Of a stretch of 64,000 nt of DNA, positions 42,327 to 50,680 are shown one piece after another (positions within the stretch are counted from its first letter, which is position 1; every line of letters begins with the position of its first letter). The stretch lies in NCBI GenBank assembly GCA_017446225.1, contig JAFSRH010000035.1, positions 1 through 64,000 on the forward strand, given 5' to 3'. The position numbers were made by a program, and so were the translations under genes. A model generated the notes under the pieces. It was not told the DNA's origin, searched no databases, and was given only the letters and a program-made list of their open reading frames with translations. The stretch is from Oscillibacter sp. GTDB lineage: Bacteria > Bacillota > Clostridia > Oscillospirales > Oscillospiraceae.

Positions 42327-42366
42327 CAATGGCACGTATTTTGTTACGGGACAAGGAGGCTCATGT

Positions 42367-43044
42367 ATGAAAGCGATTTTTTTCAATGGCGGTCCGCGCA
42401 AGAACTTTAATACCGCCCAGCTTCTGGCCAAGGCCATGGAGGGCGCGCAAAACGCGGGCGCCGAAACGGAACTGATCCATCTTTACGACTATGAGTACGC
42501 CGGTTGCCGCAGTTGCTTCGCCTGCAAGCTGAAGGGGAACAAAACGGCGGGCGTCTGTGCCGTTCGGGACAGTATCCGCCCGGTGATTGAAAAAACGCAG
42601 CGGGAAGCGGACATAGTCGTGATCGGCAGTCCCGTCTATTACGGCTACCCCACGGGACAGACGCTCAATTTCGTGGAGCGGCTTCTGTTTCCGGCGGACA
42701 GCTACCTCCGGGACGCGGAAGGAAAGCGCGTGGTCATTCCGCATAAGCCCACGCAAACCGCCGTTATTTACACAATGAACTGCCCGGAACCGATGATGAA
42801 GCGGGTCAAATTCGACACGATTCTTGGGTTCATGGGCGCGGAAATGGGGAAGGTGTACGGCTACAATGAAATCCTGAATTCCTGCGACACCTACCAGTTT
42901 TCCGACTACAGCCGCTATGACGCCGTCCCGGGCGCGGAGCCGCGGAAGCGGAAACAGCGGGAAGAACAGTTCCCCATTGACCTCCAGAGAGCCTACGAAC
43001 TGGGGGAACGTCTGGTAAAAAGAGCGCAGGAAGCGGCGCAGTAA
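42367..43044 (+). CDS. NADPH-dependent FMN reductase / flavodoxin-fold protein
   Basis: A 225-residue flavodoxin-fold protein. The N-terminal phosphate-binding loop is FFNGGPRKNFNTAQLLAKAM (about 5-24). GCRSCFACKLK (about 49-59) has the CxxC of iron-sulfur flavoprotein-like reductases, and VVIGSPVYYGYPTGQTLNFVERL is the second flavin loop. It probably passes electrons to an acceptor, perhaps with the divergent nitroreductase. The ATG at 42367 follows AAGGAGG; the ATG four bases earlier is out of frame and the longer reading enters the promoter. Confidence 0.9.
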   Translation: MKAIFFNGGPRKNFNTAQLLAKAMEGAQNAGAETELIHLYDYEYAGCRSCFACKLKGNKTAGVCAVRDSIRPVIEKTQREADIVVIGSPVYYGYPTGQTLNFVERLLFPADSYLRDAEGKRVVIPHKPTQTAVIYTMNCPEPMMKRVKFDTILGFMGAEMGKVYGYNEILNSCDTYQFSDYSRYDAVPGAEPRKRKQREEQFPIDLQRAYELGERLVKRAQEAAQ

Positions 43045-43083
43045 CGGCGGTTTGAGAGGCTGTCCCTGTGCCGGGTGAAAAAC

Positions 43084-43113
43084 GCTGTCCGTTACCGCCG
43101 TGTAACGGACAGC
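43084..43113 (-). terminator. terminator of the decayed lipoprotein gene
   Basis: GCTGTCCGTTAC and GTAACGGACAGC form a perfect 12-base stem. On the minus strand it is followed by GTTTTT, so it fits the remnant at 43121-43292 rather than the plus-strand reductase. Confidence 0.75.
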
Positions 43114-43120
43114 GCACGGG

Positions 43121-43292
43121 TCAGCCCAGACCGCGTTCCGTCAGCCACGCCTCAATGCGGCTGGCGATTTCGGCGTTGTTCCTCTCTTGGAACTTGTTGC
43201 GTTTCATTCGCCGGCGTTTGCGCGCAAGCGGCAAGCAATATCAGCGTCAGCAACGCTGTCAACGTCAGCCGTAACGTTTTTTTGCATTTCAT
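43121..43292 (-). pseudogene. remnant of a flavodoxin-like lipoprotein gene
   Basis: The minus strand starts with a 46-codon ORF (43292-43152) coding a clear lipoprotein signal: MKCKK, a hydrophobic run and lipobox LAAC at residues 20-23, then TPANETQQV. It is cut by a frame change. The next frame reads NNAEIASRIEAWLTERGLG and stops at 43121, which resembles the C-terminal helix of clostridial flavodoxin-like proteins. The central part is missing. I read it as an internally deleted, frameshifted gene that still has its terminator. The alternative is a real 46-residue lipopeptide. Confidence 0.55.
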
Positions 43293-43490
43293 CCCGCATT
43301 TCTCCTTATGAAATGATCCAATAACCGCTTCCGCGATACGGCCGTTCCGGATTCGCGCAACTGCCGGGTTATCGTGAAAACGCCTTCCGTTCCGGCGCGC
43401 ATCGGCAAACTCATCTATGGAAGGGCGGAGCCGTTCGCGGTTTGCGGTTTTGGGAAGCGGTCGCGCGCTCTCCGCGGTTCTTCCGCATGG
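43293..43490. other. spacer right of the lipoprotein remnant
   Basis: With the remnant and terminator, it makes up the 446-base gap 43045-43490. The ribosome-site-like AAGGAGAAA of the remnant is at about 43300-43310 on the minus strand. I see no other feature. Confidence 0.4.
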
Positions 43491-44642
43491 TCACGCGCCC
43501 TGTTTTTTCGTGACGCCGTCTCCATAAATGGTCGTCCAGTCGTTTTTCATGGAAACCGGAATCCAGTCGAATTCCTCACAGAGGGAGTACATTTTGTCAG
43601 CCTTTTCCGTGTTTCCGTTTTCCCGTTCGGTATCGTCACAGCAGAGCATGAAGGCCAGACTGGGATACGGATTGCCGCTCGTGACGTATTCCGCCATGCT
43701 GGAATCGCCCGTACTGTTGCCGAAGGAGAGGACGGGCTGCGCGCCGATTTCCTGAGCAATGACCGTGACTTTGTTCATCTTGAGGTTTTTAATCAGGAAT
43801 TCGCCGCTGAGGACAAGCCGGTCGTTGTCATCGAACACATAGTCCAGTCCGTCCGTATCCCCCTGTTCCGGCGCGACAAGGGCCTCGTCCGAGCCGATAA
43901 TCTGTCTGGGCGGGATATGAAGCGGGGAATCGTACACAATCCCGCGCACAATAAAGCGGTCCGTTCCGCTGACGACATACACGGTGAAGCCATTGGCCTG
44001 CAAATACTCCACGACTTGGAGCATGGGCAGATACCAGCCGTCCCCGCGGGACATCCCCTCATAACCGGGCATGGGAAGTTTTTTGAACTCCTGAATGTAG
44101 TCGTTGAATTCCTCCATTGTCATGCCGGAGAAGGAAGAGGCGATAGACTGACCGTGGTCGACCTCCAGCCCCTTGAAAGACGCGCCCGTCTCGTTCTGTT
44201 CCACGATTTTGAGGGCGGTTTCACGCTCGAAATCGCTGGCCCTGTCCTTGTAGTCCGTATCTTCCAGCACGCGGTGAACCAGCAGGGTATAGTCAAAATA
44301 ATTCGGGTCGGTCTCGCAGAAAAGCGTTCCGTCCAAGTCAAAGACGGCAATACGGTTTTCCGGCGGAATAAACCCCGCGTTGCCCTCCTGTACGGCGGCC
44401 TCTACAAATGCCGTCAGCGCCTTTTTGAGCGGGGCTTCCGCCGTCCACAGGGACAGCGAATCCGCCTCTTCTTGCGTCTCCGCGGACGGCAACGCGTTTT
44501 CCGTATCCGCGGGCGGCGACACGCTCTCCGTGGACTGCTTCCAGCCTACCCCTTGCGCGTAAAGGATACTCACAATGACAAGCAGACACGCGGCAATGAT
44601 TGCGCACGCTTTCCACTTTTGCGCGGCGTTCCATTTGTCCAT
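43491..44642 (-). CDS. exported HAD-superfamily phosphatase
   Basis: A 383-residue protein with one N-terminal membrane segment (about 11-30, AKCAIIAACLLV-type), then an acidic Ser/Glu-rich linker and a haloacid-dehalogenase domain outside the membrane. Motif I is IAVFDLDGTLF (about 99-109). YVVSGTDRFIVRGIV is motif II, NLKMNKV carries the motif III Lys, and SFGNSTGDSSMAEYV is motif IV. Substrate unknown; it resembles exported phosphoserine-phosphatase-like enzymes. AAGGAGAG precedes the ATG, and a good promoter lies 55 bases upstream. It is a single-gene unit. Confidence 0.88.
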   Translation of the reverse strand: MDKWNAAQKWKACAIIAACLLVIVSILYAQGVGWKQSTESVSPPADTENALPSAETQEEADSLSLWTAEAPLKKALTAFVEAAVQEGNAGFIPPENRIAVFDLDGTLFCETDPNYFDYTLLVHRVLEDTDYKDRASDFERETALKIVEQNETGASFKGLEVDHGQSIASSFSGMTMEEFNDYIQEFKKLPMPGYEGMSRGDGWYLPMLQVVEYLQANGFTVYVVSGTDRFIVRGIVYDSPLHIPPRQIIGSDEALVAPEQGDTDGLDYVFDDNDRLVLSGEFLIKNLKMNKVTVIAQEIGAQPVLSFGNSTGDSSMAEYVTSGNPYPSLAFMLCCDDTERENGNTEKADKMYSLCEEFDWIPVSMKNDWTTIYGDGVTKKQGA

Positions 44643-44693
44643 GGATTCACTCTCCTTAATTCCGTTTTACGCAATACGCGGCAAATCAGGGGC

Positions 44694-44722
44694 AGTATAA
44701 CATTTTGACGCCGTAATTTCAA
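44694..44722 (-). promoter_or_regulatory. promoter of the exported HAD phosphatase gene
   Basis: On the minus strand TTGAAA (44722-44717), a 17-base spacer and TATACT (44699-44694). Confidence 0.75.
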
Positions 44723-44819
44723 GGGCGTTTTTCGGCATGATATCCCGTCCGGTTTTCAAAATCCGCGAAAAAAAGCAAAATTGTTACCTGTTTGTTACGC
44801 TTTCCTTCCGCCGGTGTGG

Positions 44820-44825
44820 TATATT
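44820..44825 (+). promoter_or_regulatory. possible extended -10 before the DUF3592 gene
   Basis: TGGTATATT (-10 at 44820-44825) lies about 114 bases upstream of the start. No good -35 is found at the right spacing. Confidence 0.35.
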
Positions 44826-44938
44826 TACAGGGCAACGGATGCGGCGGGGCGATTTTCAAACAGTCCGGCGCGCCGGAGAGAACGGAGCGTTGCGGACAGT
44901 TTTATGCTCGGTCTACTTAACGGAGGCGAAACATCATC

Positions 44939-45322
44939 ATGAACAGAAAATCAGCCGCTTTCTTCCTGATGGCGATGGGGGTATTGGCGCTGGCCTTCGG
45001 CTTCTACCTGACGTTCTTTGAGACAAAAGGCTATGCGGAGACTACGGCGGTCATTGAACGCATTGAAGAGCATGGCGACTTTGACGATACGAGCTATGAC
45101 GTGTACGTCCGCTACAGCGTGGACGGACGCGAATACCATGGCGAGTCGGACTTCTACTCCGCGGGATACCGGGAGGGTAAGGAAATCAAAATCTTTTACA
45201 ATCCCGACAACCCGGAACAGATTCACGGGGACGCCGGACACATGGGGATCTATCTGATGGCGATTGGACCCGTTTTGACCCTTCTCGGGGTGGCGTATCT
45301 GTTCCGGAAAATCGGGTATTGA
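44939..45322 (+). CDS. DUF3592 family membrane protein
   Basis: A 127-residue protein with two membrane segments (about 8-28 and 104-122) enclosing an outside beta domain with the family pattern DVYVRYSVDGREYHG and EIKIFYNPDNPEQI. Its role is unknown. It is followed 71 bases later by a lipoprotein gene and then a DUF975 gene on the same strand, so the three may be one transcription unit. ACGGAGG precedes the ATG. Confidence 0.85.
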   Translation: MNRKSAAFFLMAMGVLALAFGFYLTFFETKGYAETTAVIERIEEHGDFDDTSYDVYVRYSVDGREYHGESDFYSAGYREGKEIKIFYNPDNPEQIHGDAGHMGIYLMAIGPVLTLLGVAYLFRKIGY

Positions 45323-45393
45323 GGAGGCGATGGAGCAATATTCTGACGACTGCGCGAAACGGAGATGAACCAATCAATAGTACGGAGGAACGA

Positions 45394-47466
45394 ATGAAAA
45401 CAAAGCTGTCAATGAAATTTGGGGCTGTCATGCTGGCCGCGGCTCTGCTTCTGAGTTGCGCGGCCTGTGGCGCGCAGTCCGCGCGGGACGAGCGAAAACC
45501 GTACGGCGTGGATGGCAGCGTCCTGTTTAACAAGGACGGCGTCACCGTTGCCACCACGGGCTGGACAACGGACCCCACGGACGCGGAAGAACCCCCGCTT
45601 ATCGGGCTGGAAATCCGGAACACGGGCGACAAGGACCTTTGTCTGGGCGTGGAAAACGGCTCCGTCAATGATTTTATGATCGACTTGAACCTGATCGAGT
45701 TCTATATAGACGAAGACGGGCACTATTACGGCGGAAATTACGCGTATTCCCTGATGATTCCCGCCAATGGCGGCGGAGAGTACGCGCTGGGCTTCCCTCA
45801 GTCCGCGCTTTCCTTGGCCGGTATCGAAACCATCGGCAAAGTTACAATGACGTTCACCCTTGCGCAAGATGACGTCACCAGCCCTTATTACAAGGCCGAA
45901 CCCATCACGATTGAGACCGGCAACGCCGCCGAAGCCGTCGGCGTGGACGCGCTTGGGACCGTTGTTCTGGACAACGACGCTTTGCAACTTGCGCTGGGCG
46001 CGCTGGACTATGACAGCTATTTCGGCCCGGTCATTCCCGTGTACGTCCGGAACAAGACGGAACAGTTTATCCGCGTCAGCCCCGTAAGCGCCAACGCGGA
46101 CGGCAACGAATGCGACTACATTTTCTATGGCGTATCGCTTCTCCCCGGGAAATACAGCGCGCAAACCATGACCTTTGACAGTCCCATCCGGGAACGGAAG
46201 AGCGTTGAAAACCTGACGCTTTCTTTTGAAATCCGCGAAGGGAAGGATATGGACGCTCTGGAACAGGACGAAGGAACGCTGGAATCCGTCAGCATTACCT
46301 ATCCCCCGCAGGAGTGGGGCGAGTACGAAAACGGCGGCTTGCGTCTGGAAATACAGCCGAAGTACAACGCGCTTCTTACCGTGGGGACGCCCGAAAATGA
46401 CCCGGACGGCATTCTGTTTACCATTGCGGAGACCGCTTCCGCCGAGGCGGGCGGATACGCCGACGGCGCGGGCGAGCTGTTGCGTATCGGCAGAGTGGAC
46501 GAGGACCGTCTGCACGAACTCCTCTGTGAAGATATGTCCGGTATGTATGTGTTCGCTCAGGACGGGAACGGCGGTTTCTATCTCGTCTATCACCCCACGG
46601 ACGTGCGCTATATGCGGGCGACAAACGAGGAAATGGCGCGCGATCAGGCCCAGTGGACCATGCTGAACGAGTGGGCGGAAGACGTGCCGGAGTTACTGCG
46701 GGAGCAGAACGAGGGATTGGAGAACCTTTACCGCGGGAATACCACGCTGGATATGTACCTTGCCCGGGCGGCCTACCGGGACGGCGTGAAGTACGCCCTC
46801 AGCGGTCCGGAATATGGCCCGCTGGAGCCGGACGGCGTGGACGGCGCGCCTTACGCCGAATTCCTTCTGGACGGCGGCTTTTTCGTGACCGAGCCGGACG
46901 AAGTTCCGGAGGAACCGTCCGTTGTTCTTGCGTTCCCCGAAGAGGACTTGCGCTTTGAATTCTTCTCTTCTCAGGGGAATGTGGTCCGGGAGACGTCCGG
47001 CGATTCCGTGACCTTCTACGAAAACTTCCTGTATGACGAAAATATGACCTTTGCGGACGTTATGCAGGCGTGGTATTACGCGCTGGCGGAGAAGGCCGGA
47101 CGCAGAGAGCGCGACGCCGTTACGGACGCTTTTACCGGCACATGGGTCGAGGAAACCGCCGGACGGGGAACGCTTACGTTTTCTCCGCTTCTGGTCCCCG
47201 GACGGCTCCGCGTGGAGGCGAACTGGCCGAACAGCAGTTCGGAGACCGTCACTTGGGAAATGACCGCCCGCCTTACGGACGAAAATACCTTCCGTTACGA
47301 AAACGGCGCCCGCATGGTTATGCAGTTCGATGAAACCGGGGAAGGGTACGTCACGGAAGAGAGTCAGGAACAGAGCGGATATTTCTACCTCAACAACGCG
47401 GGACAACTCTGCTGGCACGACGATCAGGCCGAAGGAACCGGCGACAGCGTCTTTATAGCAACCTGA
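45394..47466 (+). CDS. large lipoprotein of unknown function
   Basis: A 690-residue protein with a typical lipoprotein signal: MKTKLSMK, a hydrophobic stretch, and lipobox SCAAC, placing the lipidated Cys at about 25. The mature part is acidic and beta-rich, with internal sections such as ITVATTGWTTDPTDAEEPPLIGLEIRNTGD that look like immunoglobulin-like folds. The C-terminal about 120 residues (from FTGTWVEETAGRGTLTF) look like a lipocalin-like or calycin-type beta barrel. I recognise no catalytic motif. ACGGAGGAACG precedes the ATG; a longer reading is not supported. Confidence 0.8.
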   Translation: MKTKLSMKFGAVMLAAALLLSCAACGAQSARDERKPYGVDGSVLFNKDGVTVATTGWTTDPTDAEEPPLIGLEIRNTGDKDLCLGVENGSVNDFMIDLNLIEFYIDEDGHYYGGNYAYSLMIPANGGGEYALGFPQSALSLAGIETIGKVTMTFTLAQDDVTSPYYKAEPITIETGNAAEAVGVDALGTVVLDNDALQLALGALDYDSYFGPVIPVYVRNKTEQFIRVSPVSANADGNECDYIFYGVSLLPGKYSAQTMTFDSPIRERKSVENLTLSFEIREGKDMDALEQDEGTLESVSITYPPQEWGEYENGGLRLEIQPKYNALLTVGTPENDPDGILFTIAETASAEAGGYADGAGELLRIGRVDEDRLHELLCEDMSGMYVFAQDGNGGFYLVYHPTDVRYMRATNEEMARDQAQWTMLNEWAEDVPELLREQNEGLENLYRGNTTLDMYLARAAYRDGVKYALSGPEYGPLEPDGVDGAPYAEFLLDGGFFVTEPDEVPEEPSVVLAFPEEDLRFEFFSSQGNVVRETSGDSVTFYENFLYDENMTFADVMQAWYYALAEKAGRRERDAVTDAFTGTWVEETAGRGTLTFSPLLVPGRLRVEANWPNSSSETVTWEMTARLTDENTFRYENGARMVMQFDETGEGYVTEESQEQSGYFYLNNAGQLCWHDDQAEGTGDSVFIAT

Positions 47467-47540
47467 AAAATATTGCGGATATGGCTTGATTCTTTTCGGA
47501 AAATCAGGCATCACATTCTGCGGAACACGGAGGTTACACT

Positions 47541-48281
47541 ATGTGGAACAGAAAAGAATTGAAAGCTAAGGGCAAAGCGGCGTTCCGGGCCAATTACTGG
47601 CGTTCGCTCCTTGTCGCGCTGATTATGGTAGCGATTTTCGGCGGCGGCGCCGCGGTGGTCGGAAACTCCGTCTCTCAGACCGGCGCGGAACAGGAAATCA
47701 ACGTCACGGATACGGCGGAACTTACGCAGGCGTTGGAAGAAATTCCGCCGGAAGCGCTGGTTACCATCTTGCTGGCGATTCTCGGCGTGGCGGCGGTCGC
47801 TTCGGCGCTGACGGCGCTGGTTAGCGCGCTCCTGTTCAACCCGTTGAAAGTGGGCTGTCAGCGGTTTTTCCTTGTCAATTCGGACGCCCCCGCCGGTTTT
47901 TCGGAACTCGCCTTCGGTTATAAGGCCGATTACGGCAATATGGTCAAGACCCTTCTGCTTAAGGACATTTTCGTCTTTCTGTGGTCCCTTCTCTTTGTCA
48001 TCCCCGGCGTGGTGAAAAGCTACTCCTACCGCATGACGCCCTTTATTCTGGCCGAAAACCCCTCCATGGGTTCCAGAGAAGCCATTTCCCGGTCCGTACG
48101 GATGATGCGCGGTCAGAAGTGGCGGGCGTTCATTCTGGACCTCAGCTTTATTGGCTGGGATATTCTGTCCGCTATTACGTGCGGAGTGGTCGGACTGCTC
48201 TACTCCAACCCTTACCAGTTCGCCACCAACGCCGAACTGTATAAGGCCCTTCGCGATTCGTCCACGGCGGCAACTTTTTGA
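47541..48281 (+). CDS. DUF975 family membrane protein
   Basis: A 246-residue polytopic protein with the family start WNRKELKAKGKAAFRANYWRSLLVALIM and the later motif SYRMTPFILAENPSMGSREAISRSVRMMRGQKW. It has about four membrane segments. Unknown function; common in clostridia. ACGGAGG lies before the ATG. It is 74 bases after the lipoprotein gene and ends before a terminator at 48399-48438. Confidence 0.9.
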   Translation: MWNRKELKAKGKAAFRANYWRSLLVALIMVAIFGGGAAVVGNSVSQTGAEQEINVTDTAELTQALEEIPPEALVTILLAILGVAAVASALTALVSALLFNPLKVGCQRFFLVNSDAPAGFSELAFGYKADYGNMVKTLLLKDIFVFLWSLLFVIPGVVKSYSYRMTPFILAENPSMGSREAISRSVRMMRGQKWRAFILDLSFIGWDILSAITCGVVGLLYSNPYQFATNAELYKALRDSSTAATF

Positions 48282-48398
48282 AGAAAAAGCGCATCGTTGC
48301 CCGTCACGCGGAGGATGAGAACGGCAATGGCGCGCCCGACCGGACCTGTTTTACGTTCCCTGTAAACAGCGATTCCGTAAAATAAACGCCGCGTTCCC

Positions 48399-48438
48399 TT
48401 CCCTTTCCCTGTCTCCGGCGGGGACGGGGAAGGGTTTT
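48399..48438 (+). terminator. terminator after DUF975
   Basis: CCCTTTCCCTGTCTCC pairs with GGGGACGGGGAAGGG around a short loop, followed by TTTT to 48438. Confidence 0.75.
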
Positions 48439-48649
48439 CAAATTCATGGAACGTACGATAATACTATATATCCGATATCTTTATAAGAATTTAGTTATTA
48501 TACGCTCCATACCGTTATCGTTTTCATATTTTTACTTAGTGAACAGGCGGCTTTTGGGAATTGTGCAAAATACCCATAAAGCGATACCCCCCCCCATAAA
48601 TTTTATACAATATGCACAAAATATTTTTGTAGAATTTTGACGGAACTTG

Positions 48650-48658
48650 TGCTATAAT
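48650..48658 (+). promoter_or_regulatory. extended -10 promoter of the twelve-gene run
   Basis: TGCTATAAT at 48650-48658 is a perfect extended -10, 97 bases before the start of the first gene. A -35 at 17-base spacing is poor, as is common with extended -10 promoters. Confidence 0.6.
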
Positions 48659-48754
48659 CCGCGGTATAGTGGCTCCGCCGATGATGGTCCGGCGACCGGA
48701 TAAGAGATGGGACCGTCTGCGGCGATTCGTGACGAACAAAGGAGGCAAGTACGC

Positions 48755-50575
48755 GTGAAAATCGGCAAACTGGAATTTTCCGACCTGATTTCGGGCTATG
48801 TGACCGGGTACGAAGGAAAAGACGCCTTTACCATGCAAACCACGGACGGGAGAGCGTTTACCGTCATTCTGGGAAGCAATCTGTACGCAAGGCTTCTGCG
48901 CAATCTGGGCGAACCGTACTCCGACTGCACCGGCATGATCCGGAATCTCCTCAAACCCGGCCAAATGCTCTTTGTCTACGGCGTGTTCTACCCCAACGGC
49001 GCCGAAAAAGATGATTACGTCTTTGAGGCCAAGTGCATTGACTTCCCCGGAAAGTCCGTGGCGGAATACCGCTTCGAGGAGAAGGACTGGTGGGTCCGGC
49101 AGGCCGGCGAGATTTGCGACTTTTTCCTCAGAGCGCAGTTCCCGGACGGCGACATCAACTACGACAATTACCGTACGTCCCTTCTCCTGACCGGCGAACG
49201 GAAAACCGATACCTACCGGCAGGAAACCGACACCATTTCCCGTATGGTCTACGGCATGGCCAGCGCCTATATGTTGACCGGTGAGGAACGCTTCCTTGAG
49301 GCCGCCGAAAAAGGTTCCCGCTATATGCAGGACCATTTGAAGTTCTATGATACCGATGAGAACATTGTCTACTGGTACCACGGAATTGACGTCAAGGACG
49401 GCAGGGAGCACAAGGTCTTTGCGTCCGAATTCGGGGATGACTACGATGCCATTCCCATGTACGAGCAGATTTACGCCTTGGCCGGCCTGACGCAGACGTA
49501 CCGCATTACCGGCGACCCGTCCATTTACCGCGATATCGAAATGACCGTTGCCCTGTTCGACCACTTCCTTGACAAAGAACGCGGCGGCTATTACTCCCAT
49601 ATCGACCCCATTTTCCTTAGTCCCCTTAGCGACAGTCTGGGCGGCAACCGCGGCCGGAAAAACTGGAACTCCGTGGGCGACCATGCCCCCGCGTACCTGA
49701 TCAACCTCTGCCTCGCCACAAATGAGAAACGTTTCTGGGACTTCCTTGTCGACACGGCCGACACGATTACAAAGCATTTCCCCGACTACGACCACAGCCC
49801 CTTCGTACAGGAAAAGTTCATGGAGGACTGGAGCCACGATTACACGTGGGGCTGGCAGCAGAACCGCGGCGTTGTCGGCCACAACCTGAAAATCGCGTGG
49901 AACCTGATGCGTATTCACAGTTGCGCGCCGAAAGACGAGTACGTCCGCTTTGCCGAAAAGATCGCCAAAGAAATGCCCGGCGTTGGCATGGACATTCAGC
50001 GCTTCGGCTGGTATGACGTGATGGAACGCGCCCGCAAAGAGGGGGAGGACTTCTACCGCTTCGCGTGGCATGACCGTAAGGCTTGGTGGCAACAGGAACA
50101 GGGCATTCTGGCCTATCAGATTCTCTATGGCTTGCTCAAGAATCCGGAGTACCTGAAATACGCGGAAGAGTCGGCGGCGTTCTATAACACGTTCTTCCTT
50201 GACCATGACGATGGCGCGGTGTATTTCAACGTCCTGAATAACGGCCTGCCTTACCTTCTGGGCACGGAACGGCTGAAGGGCAGCCACTCCATGAGCGCTT
50301 ACCACTCCGTGGAGCTGTGCTATCTCTCCTCCGTCTACATTAACCTGCTCTACACGAAAAAGCCGCTGGACCTGTACTTTAAACCCAAGCCGGGCGCGTT
50401 CCGGGACAATATCCTCCGCGTTTCGCCGGATATTCTCCCGAAAGGCTCCGTGAAGATTTCCGCCGTGGAAGTCAACGGAATGCCGTGGAACCGCTTTGAC
50501 GCGGACAACCTGACGGTCACGATTCCCGCCACCAATGAGGCGCCGAAAATCAAAGTGACGATTCAGCCGGTCTGA
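48755..50575 (+). CDS. AGE-family sugar epimerase/isomerase-like protein with N-terminal domain
   Basis: A 606-residue protein. The first about 105 residues form a small beta-rich domain (KIGKLEFSDLISGYVTGYEG). The rest reads as an (alpha/alpha)6 barrel of the N-acylglucosamine 2-epimerase (AGE) superfamily, with ETDTISRMVYGMASAYMLTGEERFLEAA and WGWQQNRGVVGHNLKIAWNLMRI as family-like segments and several conserved His and Trp. AGE enzymes isomerise aldoses or cleave oligosaccharides; the substrate here is unknown. GTG at 48755 is chosen because AAAGGAGG lies 7-8 bases upstream; the longer reading would place this site inside the gene. First gene of the run. Confidence 0.78.
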   Translation: MKIGKLEFSDLISGYVTGYEGKDAFTMQTTDGRAFTVILGSNLYARLLRNLGEPYSDCTGMIRNLLKPGQMLFVYGVFYPNGAEKDDYVFEAKCIDFPGKSVAEYRFEEKDWWVRQAGEICDFFLRAQFPDGDINYDNYRTSLLLTGERKTDTYRQETDTISRMVYGMASAYMLTGEERFLEAAEKGSRYMQDHLKFYDTDENIVYWYHGIDVKDGREHKVFASEFGDDYDAIPMYEQIYALAGLTQTYRITGDPSIYRDIEMTVALFDHFLDKERGGYYSHIDPIFLSPLSDSLGGNRGRKNWNSVGDHAPAYLINLCLATNEKRFWDFLVDTADTITKHFPDYDHSPFVQEKFMEDWSHDYTWGWQQNRGVVGHNLKIAWNLMRIHSCAPKDEYVRFAEKIAKEMPGVGMDIQRFGWYDVMERARKEGEDFYRFAWHDRKAWWQQEQGILAYQILYGLLKNPEYLKYAEESAAFYNTFFLDHDDGAVYFNVLNNGLPYLLGTERLKGSHSMSAYHSVELCYLSSVYINLLYTKKPLDLYFKPKPGAFRDNILRVSPDILPKGSVKISAVEVNGMPWNRFDADNLTVTIPATNEAPKIKVTIQPV

Positions 50576-50608
50576 CGAGTCCTCACGCCCCCGCGATACG
50601 CTCATTTA

Positions 50609-50657
50609 GAAACGGACGGACATCATGAAAAGCGGACAAAAGGCGTCCGTCCGTTTC
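50609..50657 (+). other. 13-base perfect inverted repeat between the AGE and glgX genes
   Basis: GAAACGGACGGAC (50609-50621) and GTCCGTCCGTTTC (50645-50657) form a perfect stem around 23 bases. No T run follows. It may stabilise or process the transcript or act as an attenuator. Confidence 0.7.
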
Positions 50658-50680
50658 AAGGACCAGAAAAGAGGTTGCGC

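Larger units (their letters stand above)
41886..42366. other. divergent intergenic region with structured leader
   Basis: Two promoters face away: one for the nitroreductase (42068-42096) and one for the reductase (42298-42326). The nitroreductase leader (about 41886-42060) carries two copies of TGCGCCGGAT and a hairpin of GCGC and TTTTC/GTCA arms near 41988-42026. No protein gene is supported; a 122-codon minus frame here has no ribosome site and covers the promoter. Confidence 0.55.
48282..48754. other. AT-rich intergenic region before the twelve-gene run
   Basis: After the terminator, 48440-48660 is strikingly AT-rich with an unusual C9-type homopolymer near 48586. It ends in an extended -10 (TGCTATAAT, -10 at 48653-48658). 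The best -35 sequences (TTGTAG, TTGACG) are wrongly spaced. No gene is supported on either strand. Confidence 0.55.

Noticed and set aside
43374..44708. 444-codon plus-strand ORF opposite the exported phosphatase gene
   Set aside because: Antisense frame without ribosome site; the minus strand has HAD motifs, membrane anchor and promoter.
48536..50605. 689-codon minus-strand ORF opposite the AGE-like gene
   Set aside because: Long antisense frame caused by GC-rich codon bias; Val/Gly/His-rich with no domain, while the plus strand has clear similarity and a ribosome site.
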